From CAZBSE01 sp964578625 (GTDB taxonomy: Bacteria > Actinomycetota > Humimicrobiia > Humimicrobiales > Humimicrobiaceae): a stretch of 59,262 bases of DNA. This document shows positions 44,030 to 52,241 of this stretch, in pieces. Under the pieces are notes generated by a model that was given only the letters and a program-made list of their open reading frames with translations, was not told the DNA's origin and did no database searches. A program made the translations under genes and the position numbers. Position 1 is the first letter of the stretch. Each line of letters begins with the position of its first letter. The stretch lies in the NCBI GenBank assembly GCA_964578625.1, contig CAZODQ010000011.1, forward strand, positions 1 through 59,262. Reading direction: 5' to 3'.

Positions 44030-46063
44030 ATGCCAATAACAAATTCTATAACGAAAGATACTGTAGATTTTAATATTGATCAATTAGAAAAAGCCGCTAA
44101 GGAAATAAGATCACTTGCAATTACTGCTATTACTGCTGCAGGTTCAGGCCATACAGGTGGAGTAATGTCTATAATAGATATTGCCACTGTTCTTTACTTA
44201 AAAATAGCAAATCATGACCCAAGTAATCCAAACTGGGTAGACCGGGATAGAATTTTCTGGTCTGCTGGCCATAAGGCTCCAGCCTTATATGCGGTTTTAG
44301 GTATTTCTGGATATTTTAATAAAGATTACATAGTTAAATTGAGAAAATTAGATTCTGGTTTTGAAGGTCATCCTAACCGGTTTTCGCTTCCAGGTGTTGA
44401 ATTTTCTTCTGGTTCTTTGGGACATGGTCTAGGAGTTGCGGTTGGTTCAGCCCTGAATGCAAAACTTAAAGTTAATGGATATAGAGTTTATTGCTTATTG
44501 GGAGATGGAGAGCTAGATGAAGGTAGTGTTTGGGAAGCTGCAATGTCTGCGTCTCATTATAAACTAGACAACCTGATAGCCATAATAGATAGAAATAATC
44601 TACAGATAGATGGTAATACTTCCAAGGTTATGGAAATAGAACCTCTGGCTGATAAATTTAATTCCTTTGGTTTTGAAGTAATGGAAGTAGATGGTCACAA
44701 TATAGCAGACTTAATAGAAGTATTCATAAAAGCTTATTCTGTAAAAAATAAGCCGATAGCTGTAATTGCAAATACCACAAAGGGAAAGTGTATCTCTTTT
44801 GCAGAAAATGTATGTTCTTACCATGGTGTATGCCCAAAAGATGGTATCGAAGGTACAGAATCTCTGGAGACGGCTTTATCAGATATTGGTTGCAACTCCT
44901 ATACAAATAAGAAGGTAAATAGTTTACTAAAAATAGCCAGTGAATATCAAACTAAAATCGATAAAAAAGTAGATGCTATAGTCCCAAAATTCTCAAAAGA
45001 TTACTGGTGGAATACCCAAAAGAATATGAAAGTGGATTTCGAACCGACAAGAATAGGATTTGGGAAAGCTCTTAAAGAACTAGGGAATGATCCAAAAGTA
45101 GTAGCATTAGGAGCGGATATAACGGGTTCAATAAAAATGAGCGATTTTTATTCTAATAATCCTGAAAGGATATCAAGGTTTTTTTCAATGGGTATTGCTG
45201 AGCAGAACATGACAGCAGTAGCAGCAGGTATGGCAAAGGAAGGGCTTATACCTTTTATAGGTTCATATGGAGTATTTGTTACAGGTAGGAACTGGGACCA
45301 GATAAGGACAACAGTATGCTATAATAATTATAATGTAAAAATTGCTTGTGCCCATGCAGGTATATCTGTCGGTCCTGACGGAGCAACTCACCAGGCGCTG
45401 GAAGATATATCAAATTTTTACTATCTTCCTAATATGAAGCTTGTTGTACCTGCTGATTCTATAGAAACGAAAAAATTGACCAGATCAATATGTTATATAG
45501 AAGGACCAGCTACTATAAGATATGCTCGTGAAGCAACACCAATAATTAGTACCGAGGATACCCCTTGTAAATTTGGTAAAGCTAATATAATAAGATATAG
45601 AGGTCTAAAGGGTAAGTTTATAGAGGCATTTAGCACTACATTATCAACGGATTATAAATCAGAAGGTGAAGATTTATCTATAATTGCATGTGGTCCAATG
45701 GTACCAGAAGCTATAAGGGCTGCTTATATTTTAAAAGAAGAACATAATATTGAGGTAAGAATTGTAAATATCCATACCTTAAAACCAATAGATAGAGATG
45801 CAATTATTGCTGCAGCAGCCAGCACCAAAGCAATCATAACTTGCGAAGAACATCAATTGGGTGGTTTTGGTAATATAGTGGCAGGAATAATTGCTACTGC
45901 CAATGTAACTAAACCTATTTCCTTAAGTATGATAGGAATTAAAGATAGATTTGGAAAATCAGGACAACCGTGGGAGCTCATGAAAGTGTTTGGACTAGTA
46001 GCAGAAAATATTGCTGAGAAAGCAAAAAAATTATTACAACGATATCAAAAGAGGCAGACTTAA
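44030..46063 (+). CDS. Transketolase, full length
   Basis: A 677-residue single-chain transketolase that is a fused counterpart of the split pair at 35568-37371. TPP region: SGHTGGVMSIIDIATVL, LLGDGELDEGSVWEAA, DRNNLQIDG. Catalytic Glu region: SMGIAEQNMTAVAAGMA; then CAHAGISVGPDGATHQALEDIS and a transketolase_C domain. Its linker is shorter on conserved domains than TktA-type enzymes. A second transketolase in the same cassette suggests two different donor or acceptor pairs. GGGAGGAAA precedes the ATG; a 146-bp gap separates it from the lactonase gene. Confidence 0.92.
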   Translation: MPITNSITKDTVDFNIDQLEKAAKEIRSLAITAITAAGSGHTGGVMSIIDIATVLYLKIANHDPSNPNWVDRDRIFWSAGHKAPALYAVLGISGYFNKDYIVKLRKLDSGFEGHPNRFSLPGVEFSSGSLGHGLGVAVGSALNAKLKVNGYRVYCLLGDGELDEGSVWEAAMSASHYKLDNLIAIIDRNNLQIDGNTSKVMEIEPLADKFNSFGFEVMEVDGHNIADLIEVFIKAYSVKNKPIAVIANTTKGKCISFAENVCSYHGVCPKDGIEGTESLETALSDIGCNSYTNKKVNSLLKIASEYQTKIDKKVDAIVPKFSKDYWWNTQKNMKVDFEPTRIGFGKALKELGNDPKVVALGADITGSIKMSDFYSNNPERISRFFSMGIAEQNMTAVAAGMAKEGLIPFIGSYGVFVTGRNWDQIRTTVCYNNYNVKIACAHAGISVGPDGATHQALEDISNFYYLPNMKLVVPADSIETKKLTRSICYIEGPATIRYAREATPIISTEDTPCKFGKANIIRYRGLKGKFIEAFSTTLSTDYKSEGEDLSIIACGPMVPEAIRAAYILKEEHNIEVRIVNIHTLKPIDRDAIIAAAASTKAIITCEEHQLGGFGNIVAGIIATANVTKPISLSMIGIKDRFGKSGQPWELMKVFGLVAENIAEKAKKLLQRYQKRQT

Positions 46064-46650
46064 ATAGAAGAAGATAAAACAAAATATCATATTATAAAAT
46101 ATCCAATCCAGGGATTTGCCACTAGGTGAATCAATTAATTTTGTTAAAGAAAATAAGAAATTGCTTAAGGATTATGTTTCGCACGTTTTAGATCTTAAGT
46201 ATTTGCAATAAGGTATGTATTTAGCCAAAGATGCAGTTAATACCAGCATAATACTTGAAGATATAACTCATGTTGCATGTTCTTATCGATAATGATTAAT
46301 TTTTCCTGGAAAATATAAAAAAAGCCTGCTGGACAAGCATTATTTAAGAAAGCATGGTAAGGATTCTTATTCTAGCCAAAATAAGAAATAAATATGGATA
46401 GTTTCCAATATAAAGTACAGGATAATAATTTCAGTGCGTGTTTATCTAAACTTATACTGGATTGATAAATAAATTACAAGTAGGCACTTGGCGGAAACAA
46501 GTAGGATTAATAGCATTATAAATAAACTAATGGTGTGATTCGAATATCCTTTCATTCAACACCATCAGATAAGGATTTTGGTATAGGGGTGTGATTGCCT
46601 AAGAAATATATTATAAAAAGAATGAAAAAAATTTAAAGAGCTACTATAAG
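46064..46650. pseudogene. Decayed coding remnants right of the cassette
   Basis: No intact gene. A short frame around 46128-46211 (GESINFVKENKKLLKDYVSHVLDLKYLQ split by context) and one near 46215-46290 (YLAKDAVN then SIILEDITH) look like protein-coding relics with stops between them. I cannot name the parent family. A 7-bp inverted repeat ATGGTGT/ACACCAT lies at 46530-46565. Confidence 0.4.
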
Positions 46651-46950
46651 CCTATTGAATTTGAAAATAAAAAAGATAAAATAAAAGCTCACCGGTATTA
46701 TAAAAACCAGCATTTGACTGATTCGGGGCGAATGGTGGAGGCAGTTCACATAGCGTATACCTTAAAAATCCCAAGGATATAGCACAGGATTTAATAAATG
46801 TCGAAGATAATCCAATTAATGTAGATCTTGCCTTTAGAAAGAAAATCAAAGTTATTTAAATATAAGAAGCTCGGTATAAAACCGGGCTTTTTGTATTGGA
46901 AAGAGACTTAAACTGGAAGTTTTGAAATGAACAAAGATAACTTAAGAGAT
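46651..46950 (+). repeat. Right copy of the relic module (direct repeat B)
   Basis: Homologous to 34125-34419 in the same orientation. It has a longer open frame upstream (KSYYKPIEFENKKDKIKAHR and on), the same NPKD...FRKKIKVI tail, the terminator hairpin and the first codons of the helix-turn-helix gene (46927). Here the module continues into a complete gene, so this copy is the more intact one. Confidence 0.75.
46867..46892 (+). terminator. Intrinsic terminator in repeat B
   Basis: AAGCTCGGT and ACCGGGCTT pair around ATAAA and are followed by a T-run. It ends the relic frame and insulates the helix-turn-helix gene. Repeat A has a weaker version at about 34338-34370. Confidence 0.7.
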
Positions 46951-47676
46951 GGCCGGGTAAGGAACTGGTTTTATCTTGAAAATGACTTACTGGATCGGCA
47001 AGACTTAAATATCTATGAAAAAACTGTATATATAGTTATAGCCAGATATGTTAATGGTGAAAATAAAGCATTTCCAAGTTATGAGACCATAGCAAAGAAG
47101 GGGAGCATGGCTAAAGTTCAGGCAATGAGAGTAGTAAAGTCTTTAACCAAAAAAGGACTTTTAAAAAAAGAAGTTAGAAAAACCAAAGATAACAAAAGTT
47201 ATACGTCAAATTTATATACTTTATTAAATCCGAAACCTAAAGATAAAAGTAATATTAATAGGGGGGGGTGGTATCTGTCAGATACCAGGGTGGTGTACCA
47301 CAGATACCCCAACAATACCAATATTAAAAATACAAATTTAAGTAACGTTAATAGGGCTAGTAGAGAAGAGGTTGCGGAACACTCTGGAGGGGAGATAAAG
47401 AAATATCCTGAACCAAAAAGATATAGATCAAGGGAAAAGGAACTACTGGCTAAAGAAATATCAGAAGAGCTGGTGGATGATCACAGCTTAGGAATATTCC
47501 GTGCTGTGGTCTATAAAATCTTAGAGCAAAAGGTAAGAATATTTTTAAGTATAGTAAAAGATACATATCTTACCGGAAAAATCAAAAAGAGTAGAGGTGC
47601 AATGTTTATATCACTTGCTAAAGCCTATGCTGTAAAAACAATATTAGTCTTAATTTTAAGTAATCCTGCTGCCTAA
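46927..47676 (+). CDS. Helix-turn-helix (HTH_36-type) replication-initiator-like protein
   Basis: The 249-residue protein has an N-terminal winged helix-turn-helix (IYEKTVYIVIARYVNGENKAF, then PSYETIAKKGSMAKVQAMRVV) typical of HTH_36 proteins on plasmids and integrative elements. A variable middle part contains GG/VVYHRYPNNTNIKNTN, and a basic C-terminal region follows. The middle is coded by a G-run and inverted repeats (47261-47310). A role in replication or regulation of a mobile element is likely by analogy. It is the intact equivalent of the broken frame at 34396. Confidence 0.72.
   Translation: MNKDNLRDGRVRNWFYLENDLLDRQDLNIYEKTVYIVIARYVNGENKAFPSYETIAKKGSMAKVQAMRVVKSLTKKGLLKKEVRKTKDNKSYTSNLYTLLNPKPKDKSNINRGGWYLSDTRVVYHRYPNNTNIKNTNLSNVNRASREEVAEHSGGEIKKYPEPKRYRSREKELLAKEISEELVDDHSLGIFRAVVYKILEQKVRIFLSIVKDTYLTGKIKKSRGAMFISLAKAYAVKTILVLILSNPAA
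47261..47310. repeat. Palindromic iteron-like cluster inside the HTH gene
   Basis: Eight consecutive G residues are followed by a perfect inverted repeat GGTATCTG-T-CAGATACC (47270-47286), and a second CAGATACC lies at 47301-47308 next to GGTGTACC. Similar sites inside rep-type genes can act as origins. The G-run is also a possible slippage or sequencing-error point. Confidence 0.5.
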
Positions 47677-47897
47677 TATGAGCTTTTAAAATGCAGTGCT
47701 TGGCAATTTCCTTTACTTATCATAAAATGCAAACCTATATTTTCCATATTATAAGTATCTAATTTAGAAGGCTAGTGTGAAAAAATCTTTTGTTAAAAAA
47801 GAGAATAAAATATTTTAAATATAATTTTCCTTTTAAATTTAATTATGATAAATTTATTGTGCAAGAAATATTATTTAAATAAAAAAGGTAAATTTGC

Positions 47898-48104
47898 ATG
47901 AGTGAAGTAATATTTGTAATAGAGGAATCAGCTGAAGGTGGATTTGAAGCAAGAGCATTGGACTACTCTATTTATACTGAAGCTAAAGATATGGAATCAT
48001 TAAAAGAAGCTGTAAAAGATGCTGTACTCTGCCATTTTAGTAAAAAAAATACACCAAAATTAATAAGACTGCATCTGGTAAAAGATGAGCTTATTACCAT
48101 ATGA
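47898..48104 (+). CDS. hicB: HicB-like antitoxin
   Basis: A 68-residue protein with the partial RNase-H-like HicB fold: VIFVIEESAEGGFEARALDYSI then EAKDMESLKEAVKDAV. It is the short type without a DNA-binding tail. It overlaps the HicA-like gene by 4 bp (ATGA). The order antitoxin-toxin is the reverse of classical hicAB but is common in short HicB modules. Confidence 0.8.
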   Translation: MSEVIFVIEESAEGGFEARALDYSIYTEAKDMESLKEAVKDAVLCHFSKKNTPKLIRLHLVKDELITI

Positions 48105-48346
48105 AAATTCCCAGGAACATTAGTAGTGATAATATAATTCAATTATTAAAAAAATATGACTACAAAATTACCCGCCAGACTGGGAGCCATATTAGATTAA
48201 CATCTAACCTAAAAGGAAAAGAGTACAATATAACAATCCCCAGGCATAAAGATCTAAAAGTTGGGACTATAAACAGTATTTTAAACGATATTTCTAAATA
48301 TTTAGAAATAGATAAAGAAATCCTTATCAAAAACTTATCCAAATAA
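48101..48346 (+). CDS. hicA: HicA-like mRNA interferase toxin
   Basis: An 81-residue protein with the dsRBD-like HicA fold: IIQLLKKYDYKITRQTGSHIRL, with the catalytic His in GSHIRL, and ITIPRHKDLKVGTINSIL. Predicted translation-dependent RNase, held by the preceding HicB-like protein. It marks the right edge of the accessory region. The 397-bp gap after it holds nothing gene-like besides the regulated promoter at 48635. Confidence 0.85.
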   Translation: MKIPRNISSDNIIQLLKKYDYKITRQTGSHIRLTSNLKGKEYNITIPRHKDLKVGTINSILNDISKYLEIDKEILIKNLSK

Positions 48347-48634
48347 TCAATCATTCTTCTTTTAATAGACTAATGTATAGAAAACATTCACAAAAAATAA
48401 TAAAATGTCCAGACTGCAGATTCAAAGGTTAAAGTTCACTTTAAAAGAAAAAATAAATTATTAAAAGAACCCTAACTAAAATTTGATTTTTTAAAATTAT
48501 ATATCAACAATTAAAAAATTTTCAGTCGTTCTTTAAATCAGAGGTTACCTGTCTTTACCCTCTTTATTGGTGCAGATACTACTTTAAATAAATCTCCAAC
48601 CCCAAACCAGAAAATTTAATATCGTAAGCATTTG

Positions 48635-48668
48635 TGTTCATAGTGTGTTCATCTTTATATGCTAAGAT
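48635..48668 (+). promoter_or_regulatory. PhoB-box-like promoter 1 (upstream of the small acidic secreted protein)
   Basis: TGTTCAT (48635-48641), AGTG, TGTTCAT (48646-48652), CTTT, six bases, then -10 TAAGAT (48663-48668). The heptamer ends 10 bp before the -10 and there is no -35 consensus, the layout of an activator-dependent PhoB-type promoter. The same layout recurs at 56803-56820 (minus) and 56908-56925 (plus). Confidence 0.7.
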
Positions 48669-48743
48669 AATTAGTCGTCAAAGGAGAGGCTAATCCTTTT
48701 CCAATGTTATACAGTGGAAAATAAAAGGAGGTGGAGAGATCAT

Positions 48744-49058
48744 ATGAGAAAAAGGAAATTTACAAAATTTGGAGCTATTGCTGTTGGTATAGCAATCATT
48801 AGTATGTTAACGTTTTCTCTTCCTTTGATTGGAGCAGCATCAACTCCTGACGAGACCAAAGCAAAAGTAGAAGAGACTTCAATAAATGAGGACCTGGATG
48901 ATGTACAGGAAGAAGTAGAAGATATTGATGAAGCAGGTGATTTGGATAATAAAGAAGAAGCCAACGATGTAGAACAAGCAGATGAAAATCTGCCAGCAGG
49001 AGGTCATGCAGATTCTAGTGGTGCTGAAGTTGAACATCAGTTCGAAGGTATAGAATAA
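48744..49058 (+). CDS. Small acidic secreted or membrane-anchored protein
   Basis: About 104 residues from ATG 48744, chosen for AGGAGGTGGAG upstream (an in-frame ATG at 48714 has none). A basic start and one hydrophobic segment (FGAIAVGIAIISMLTFSLPLIGAA) form a signal peptide with an AxA-like site. The mature part is very acidic, with runs of Glu/Asp, and ends in ENLPAGGHADSSGAEVEHQF plus EGIE. A GGHxD...HQFEG tail seems familiar from other small envelope proteins, but I cannot name the family. It stands alone behind the regulated promoter at 48635. Confidence 0.75.
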   Translation: MRKRKFTKFGAIAVGIAIISMLTFSLPLIGAASTPDETKAKVEETSINEDLDDVQEEVEDIDEAGDLDNKEEANDVEQADENLPAGGHADSSGAEVEHQFEGIE

Positions 49059-49079
49059 CTAACAAATTTTTGTAAATTT

Positions 49080-49112
49080 AATCCTTCCGGAATTATCAAT
49101 TCCGGAAGGATT
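49080..49112. terminator. Perfect 15-bp stem after the acidic protein gene
   Basis: AATCCTTCCGGAATT, ATC, AATTCCGGAAGGATT forms an uninterrupted stem with a 3-nt loop 21 bp after the stop codon. The flanking U-tract is weak, so termination may be partial and leave some read-through to 49216. Confidence 0.6.
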
Positions 49113-49215
49113 AAAATCAATAAATCATATAAAAAAATAAATCTCTTCAAGTGAGACTCCTTTGGAATTCGGGGTAAAATTGATAGCACTGCTGTAATGA
49201 TTAATCTTAAAATTT

Positions 49216-51543
49216 ATGGCTCATAAATTATCAAAATCTTTAAGGTTCAAAAAAGAAGAAATTCAAGTTTTTGTTGTCTCTTTTGTATTATTATTTTTAG
49301 AAACCGCATTCTTTCACATATTGATTTTTACCCATAATTACCTGGATGCTATATCTATTATCTCCTACGCTCTTATAGGCCTGGCAATTGGTTCGCTGAT
49401 TACCTACTTTATAAAAGAATATAACGAACATACCTTTTATTTACTAGTTTTATTTTTAACCTTGTCCATTATCTTTGCATTCATTAATATCGTAAGATTT
49501 CCAACAAAAATATTTTTATCTCCTTTTATAATATTGCCATTTTTATTGGGAAGCATAACTATCACATTTTTTTTTAAAAAGAAGAATTCAAACCGAATTT
49601 ATTTTTTTGATCTATTAGGCGGAACATTCGGTGTATTTATTTCAATTATTCTTATACCCCTATTAAAAACTGAAAACGCATTAATTCTATGCATAGGTCT
49701 ACTTTCGGTAATCGGATTATTTTACACCGGTAAAAGATTTAAAAAAACTCTAAAAGTTACCTTCTTTTTTTTACTGGTTAGCTCTCAATTGCTGATGATT
49801 TTCAATATACTAACAAGTAATCTGGACCTGGAAAAAATAACAAAATGCTACAACGATTCCTACCCTTATAAAATATTTTGCCTGTGGAATCACACTTCAA
49901 CTGATTATCATTATATTCTTTCAAAAGATAACCTGGTCTCAAGAATTTCTGTAAATAAAAGAACAACTTCAGACGGAGTATCTACTATTTTTGTTAATTA
50001 CGACGGATATTCCGAGGATAGAATAACAGGTTTGAATGCTGAATCATGGAAAAATGATCTAAGGATTCCCTTTATGTTTACCAAGAATGAGAAAGAGTAC
50101 AGGCTATTTAAAGAAGACCCCCATGTCCTAATTATCGGTACTGCAGCCCAGGGCATAGTCAAACCTATAAAACATCTGACTAAAAACTATTCATTAATAA
50201 AAGGTATCGAAATCAATCCAGGCATTGTCTCCATAATGGAAAATGAATTTTTCGAATATAGCGGAAGGGCATATGAAGATATACCCATAGATGTAATAGA
50301 TGCAAGGACATTTTTAAATAATACAGAAGATAAGTATGACCTTATAACCCTATTAAATACTTACAAGACTCTGAACATTGGCTCCATAGGTGAACCGGAC
50401 TTTTTACACACAACAAATGCTATTAAAAGTTATTTTGATCATTTGGCTGATAACGGTTTTATCTTACTGGAAGAAAGAACCGTCAATGAAAGGGCAAAGT
50501 TCGCAGTCTTAAGATTGATTAATAATTTTTACACAGTCCTTAAAGAAAACGGCTGTAAAAATCCACAGAACCACTTCTTTATTTATAACTGGAAATCCAG
50601 CCAGAAAGAAACAAATAACAACTGGTACACAATGATTGTAATTAAAAAAACTCCGCTGACCAAACAGGATATAAACTATTTTAATACATGGCTAAACTAT
50701 CAGTATGATAGAGAGTATGTTTCAAAAACTATCAGTGAATATACGCAGTTGGAATATTTGCCAGATAGAAACCTGGACACCAAGTATGACGATTTTATCC
50801 ATTCGAATGATAAGAATAATTTCCTTGGAAGTAACATTATATTGAGTCCCAATAGCGACAATAACCCGTATGTATTCGCAGTATATAGAGATCAAAGTGA
50901 AATAAAAAAAATACTGCATAATATTGGGGTACTCTGTCTGGTAATATTTATTATATCATTAGTTTTTCTCGGCAAAACATTAGAAAAAAAGCAATACAAA
51001 TATGGCTTATACTTCGTAGCTTACTTTTCTTTGATAGGATTGGGTTATTTTATTATAGAAATAGCGCTGATGAAAATTTACCAGAATTATATGGGTTCTC
51101 CTACATATTCCTTCATATTCATACTCGGAACACTACTTATATCTTCAGGAATCGGAGGCTACGTTTCAAAAAAATTTTCTGGTAAGCTGTTAAAATATGC
51201 TTTTATTGGCATCTTGATATTTTCACTTTACCATCTTTTTGCCAACAAATATTTGATGGGAATAATATCCGGAAAACCATTATTCAATTCTTCGATCATC
51301 GCTTTAACAATTTTCCCTCTGGGATACTGTATGGGAATTCCTTTCCCAAATGGAATAGAAAAAGTTAAAGCATATATAAGTAAAAAACATACAACAATAT
51401 TTTTTGCGATCAATAGTATATTTTCCACATTCGCAGTTATCCTGGCATTATATGTAAGTATTTCTTTTGGATTTATAATCACTTTTTCAATAGGAATTCT
51501 TTGTTACTTAATTGCTACTATTTTATTTTATATTTATACTTAA
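49216..51543 (+). CDS. Membrane protein with spermidine-synthase-like domain
   Basis: A 775-residue protein. The N-terminal 200 residues hold about six membrane segments, the middle (about 290-470) has a Rossmann SAM/aminopropyltransferase-like fold (HVLIIGTAAQGIVKPIKH, KGIEINPGIVSIM, IDVIDARTFLNN, DLITLLN), and the C-terminal 200 residues add about six more membrane segments. This matches the membrane spermidine-synthase-like group of unknown activity. The DARTFL and GIEINP motifs are those that bind the nucleoside. It precedes the two-component genes by 33 bp and is probably co-transcribed. Confidence 0.8.
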   Translation: MAHKLSKSLRFKKEEIQVFVVSFVLLFLETAFFHILIFTHNYLDAISIISYALIGLAIGSLITYFIKEYNEHTFYLLVLFLTLSIIFAFINIVRFPTKIFLSPFIILPFLLGSITITFFFKKKNSNRIYFFDLLGGTFGVFISIILIPLLKTENALILCIGLLSVIGLFYTGKRFKKTLKVTFFFLLVSSQLLMIFNILTSNLDLEKITKCYNDSYPYKIFCLWNHTSTDYHYILSKDNLVSRISVNKRTTSDGVSTIFVNYDGYSEDRITGLNAESWKNDLRIPFMFTKNEKEYRLFKEDPHVLIIGTAAQGIVKPIKHLTKNYSLIKGIEINPGIVSIMENEFFEYSGRAYEDIPIDVIDARTFLNNTEDKYDLITLLNTYKTLNIGSIGEPDFLHTTNAIKSYFDHLADNGFILLEERTVNERAKFAVLRLINNFYTVLKENGCKNPQNHFFIYNWKSSQKETNNNWYTMIVIKKTPLTKQDINYFNTWLNYQYDREYVSKTISEYTQLEYLPDRNLDTKYDDFIHSNDKNNFLGSNIILSPNSDNNPYVFAVYRDQSEIKKILHNIGVLCLVIFIISLVFLGKTLEKKQYKYGLYFVAYFSLIGLGYFIIEIALMKIYQNYMGSPTYSFIFILGTLLISSGIGGYVSKKFSGKLLKYAFIGILIFSLYHLFANKYLMGIISGKPLFNSSIIALTIFPLGYCMGIPFPNGIEKVKAYISKKHTTIFFAINSIFSTFAVILALYVSISFGFIITFSIGILCYLIATILFYIYT

Positions 51544-51575
51544 TAATATTTATGTAAAAGTAAAAATTTTTAAAA

Positions 51576-52241
51576 ATGAAATTATTGTTAGTTGAAGACC
51601 AGAAGAAAATGGTAACCTATATTAAGAAGGGTTTGGAAAATAAGAGCTTTTCTGTAGACTTTGCCTATGACGGCCAGGAAGGCGAAAAAATGGCTCTGTA
51701 TGGCGAATATGACCTGATAATCCTGGACATTATGCTCCCCAAAAAAGATGGTATAGAAATCTGCAGATTATTGCGAAAAAGTAATATAAATACTCCCATT
51801 CTGATGCTTACAGCCAGAGATGGCATTGATGATAGGATAAAAGGACTTGACAGCGGGGCAGATGATTATCTAATTAAGCCATTTGCATTTGGTGAACTTT
51901 TGGCAAGGATAAGGGCACTGCTCAGGCGTCCATCCAATAAAGATCCTGAGATATTAAAGGGCCAGGATATATCAATTGATAATGCAACTCTTAAGGTTAA
52001 GAAAGGTAGAAAATTATTAAATCTTACCCTCAAGGAATACTCGGTACTTGAATATTTGTTACGTAATAAGGGCAGGGTCTTAAATAGGGAGCAGATAATT
52101 GATCATTGCTGGGATTTTGCATATGACTCCTTTAGTAATATTGTTGATGTATATATAAAAAGGTTAAGGAAAAAATTGGATGATAAAAATGAAAAATATA
52201 TTGAGACCATTCGTGGATTGGGTTACAAATTTAAGGAATAA
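51576..52241 (+). CDS. OmpR/PhoB-family response regulator
   Basis: The 221-residue protein has a receiver domain (LLVEDQKKMVTYIKKGLE; phospho-acceptor Asp in LIILDIMLPKKDG; Thr and Lys in LMLTARDG and YLIKPFAFGELLARI) and a C-terminal winged helix (LNLTLKEYSVLEYLLRNKG, YIKRLRKKLDD, ETIRGLGYKF). PhoB/OmpR proteins bind tandem 7-bp half sites spaced by 4 bp, exactly the pattern in three local promoters. The histidine kinase gene overlaps its 3' end. Confidence 0.95.
   Translation: MKLLLVEDQKKMVTYIKKGLENKSFSVDFAYDGQEGEKMALYGEYDLIILDIMLPKKDGIEICRLLRKSNINTPILMLTARDGIDDRIKGLDSGADDYLIKPFAFGELLARIRALLRRPSNKDPEILKGQDISIDNATLKVKKGRKLLNLTLKEYSVLEYLLRNKGRVLNREQIIDHCWDFAYDSFSNIVDVYIKRLRKKLDDKNEKYIETIRGLGYKFKE

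Larger units (their letters stand above)
34125..46950. mobile_element. Candidate catabolic genomic island between two relic direct repeats
   Basis: An 11.4-kb sugar-uptake and transketolase cassette is enclosed by two same-direction copies of a 295-300-bp relic module. VapBC lies just outside on the left and HicBA outside on the right. No integrase or transposase is intact inside. The repeats are diverged, so this is not a fresh transposition. Recombination between older relics or insertion beside one of them is possible. Confidence 0.45.

Noticed and set aside
34671..46063. The cassette as a prophage or transposon
   Set aside because: No integrase, transposase, phage structural gene or terminal inverted repeats were found; only diverged flanking direct repeats.
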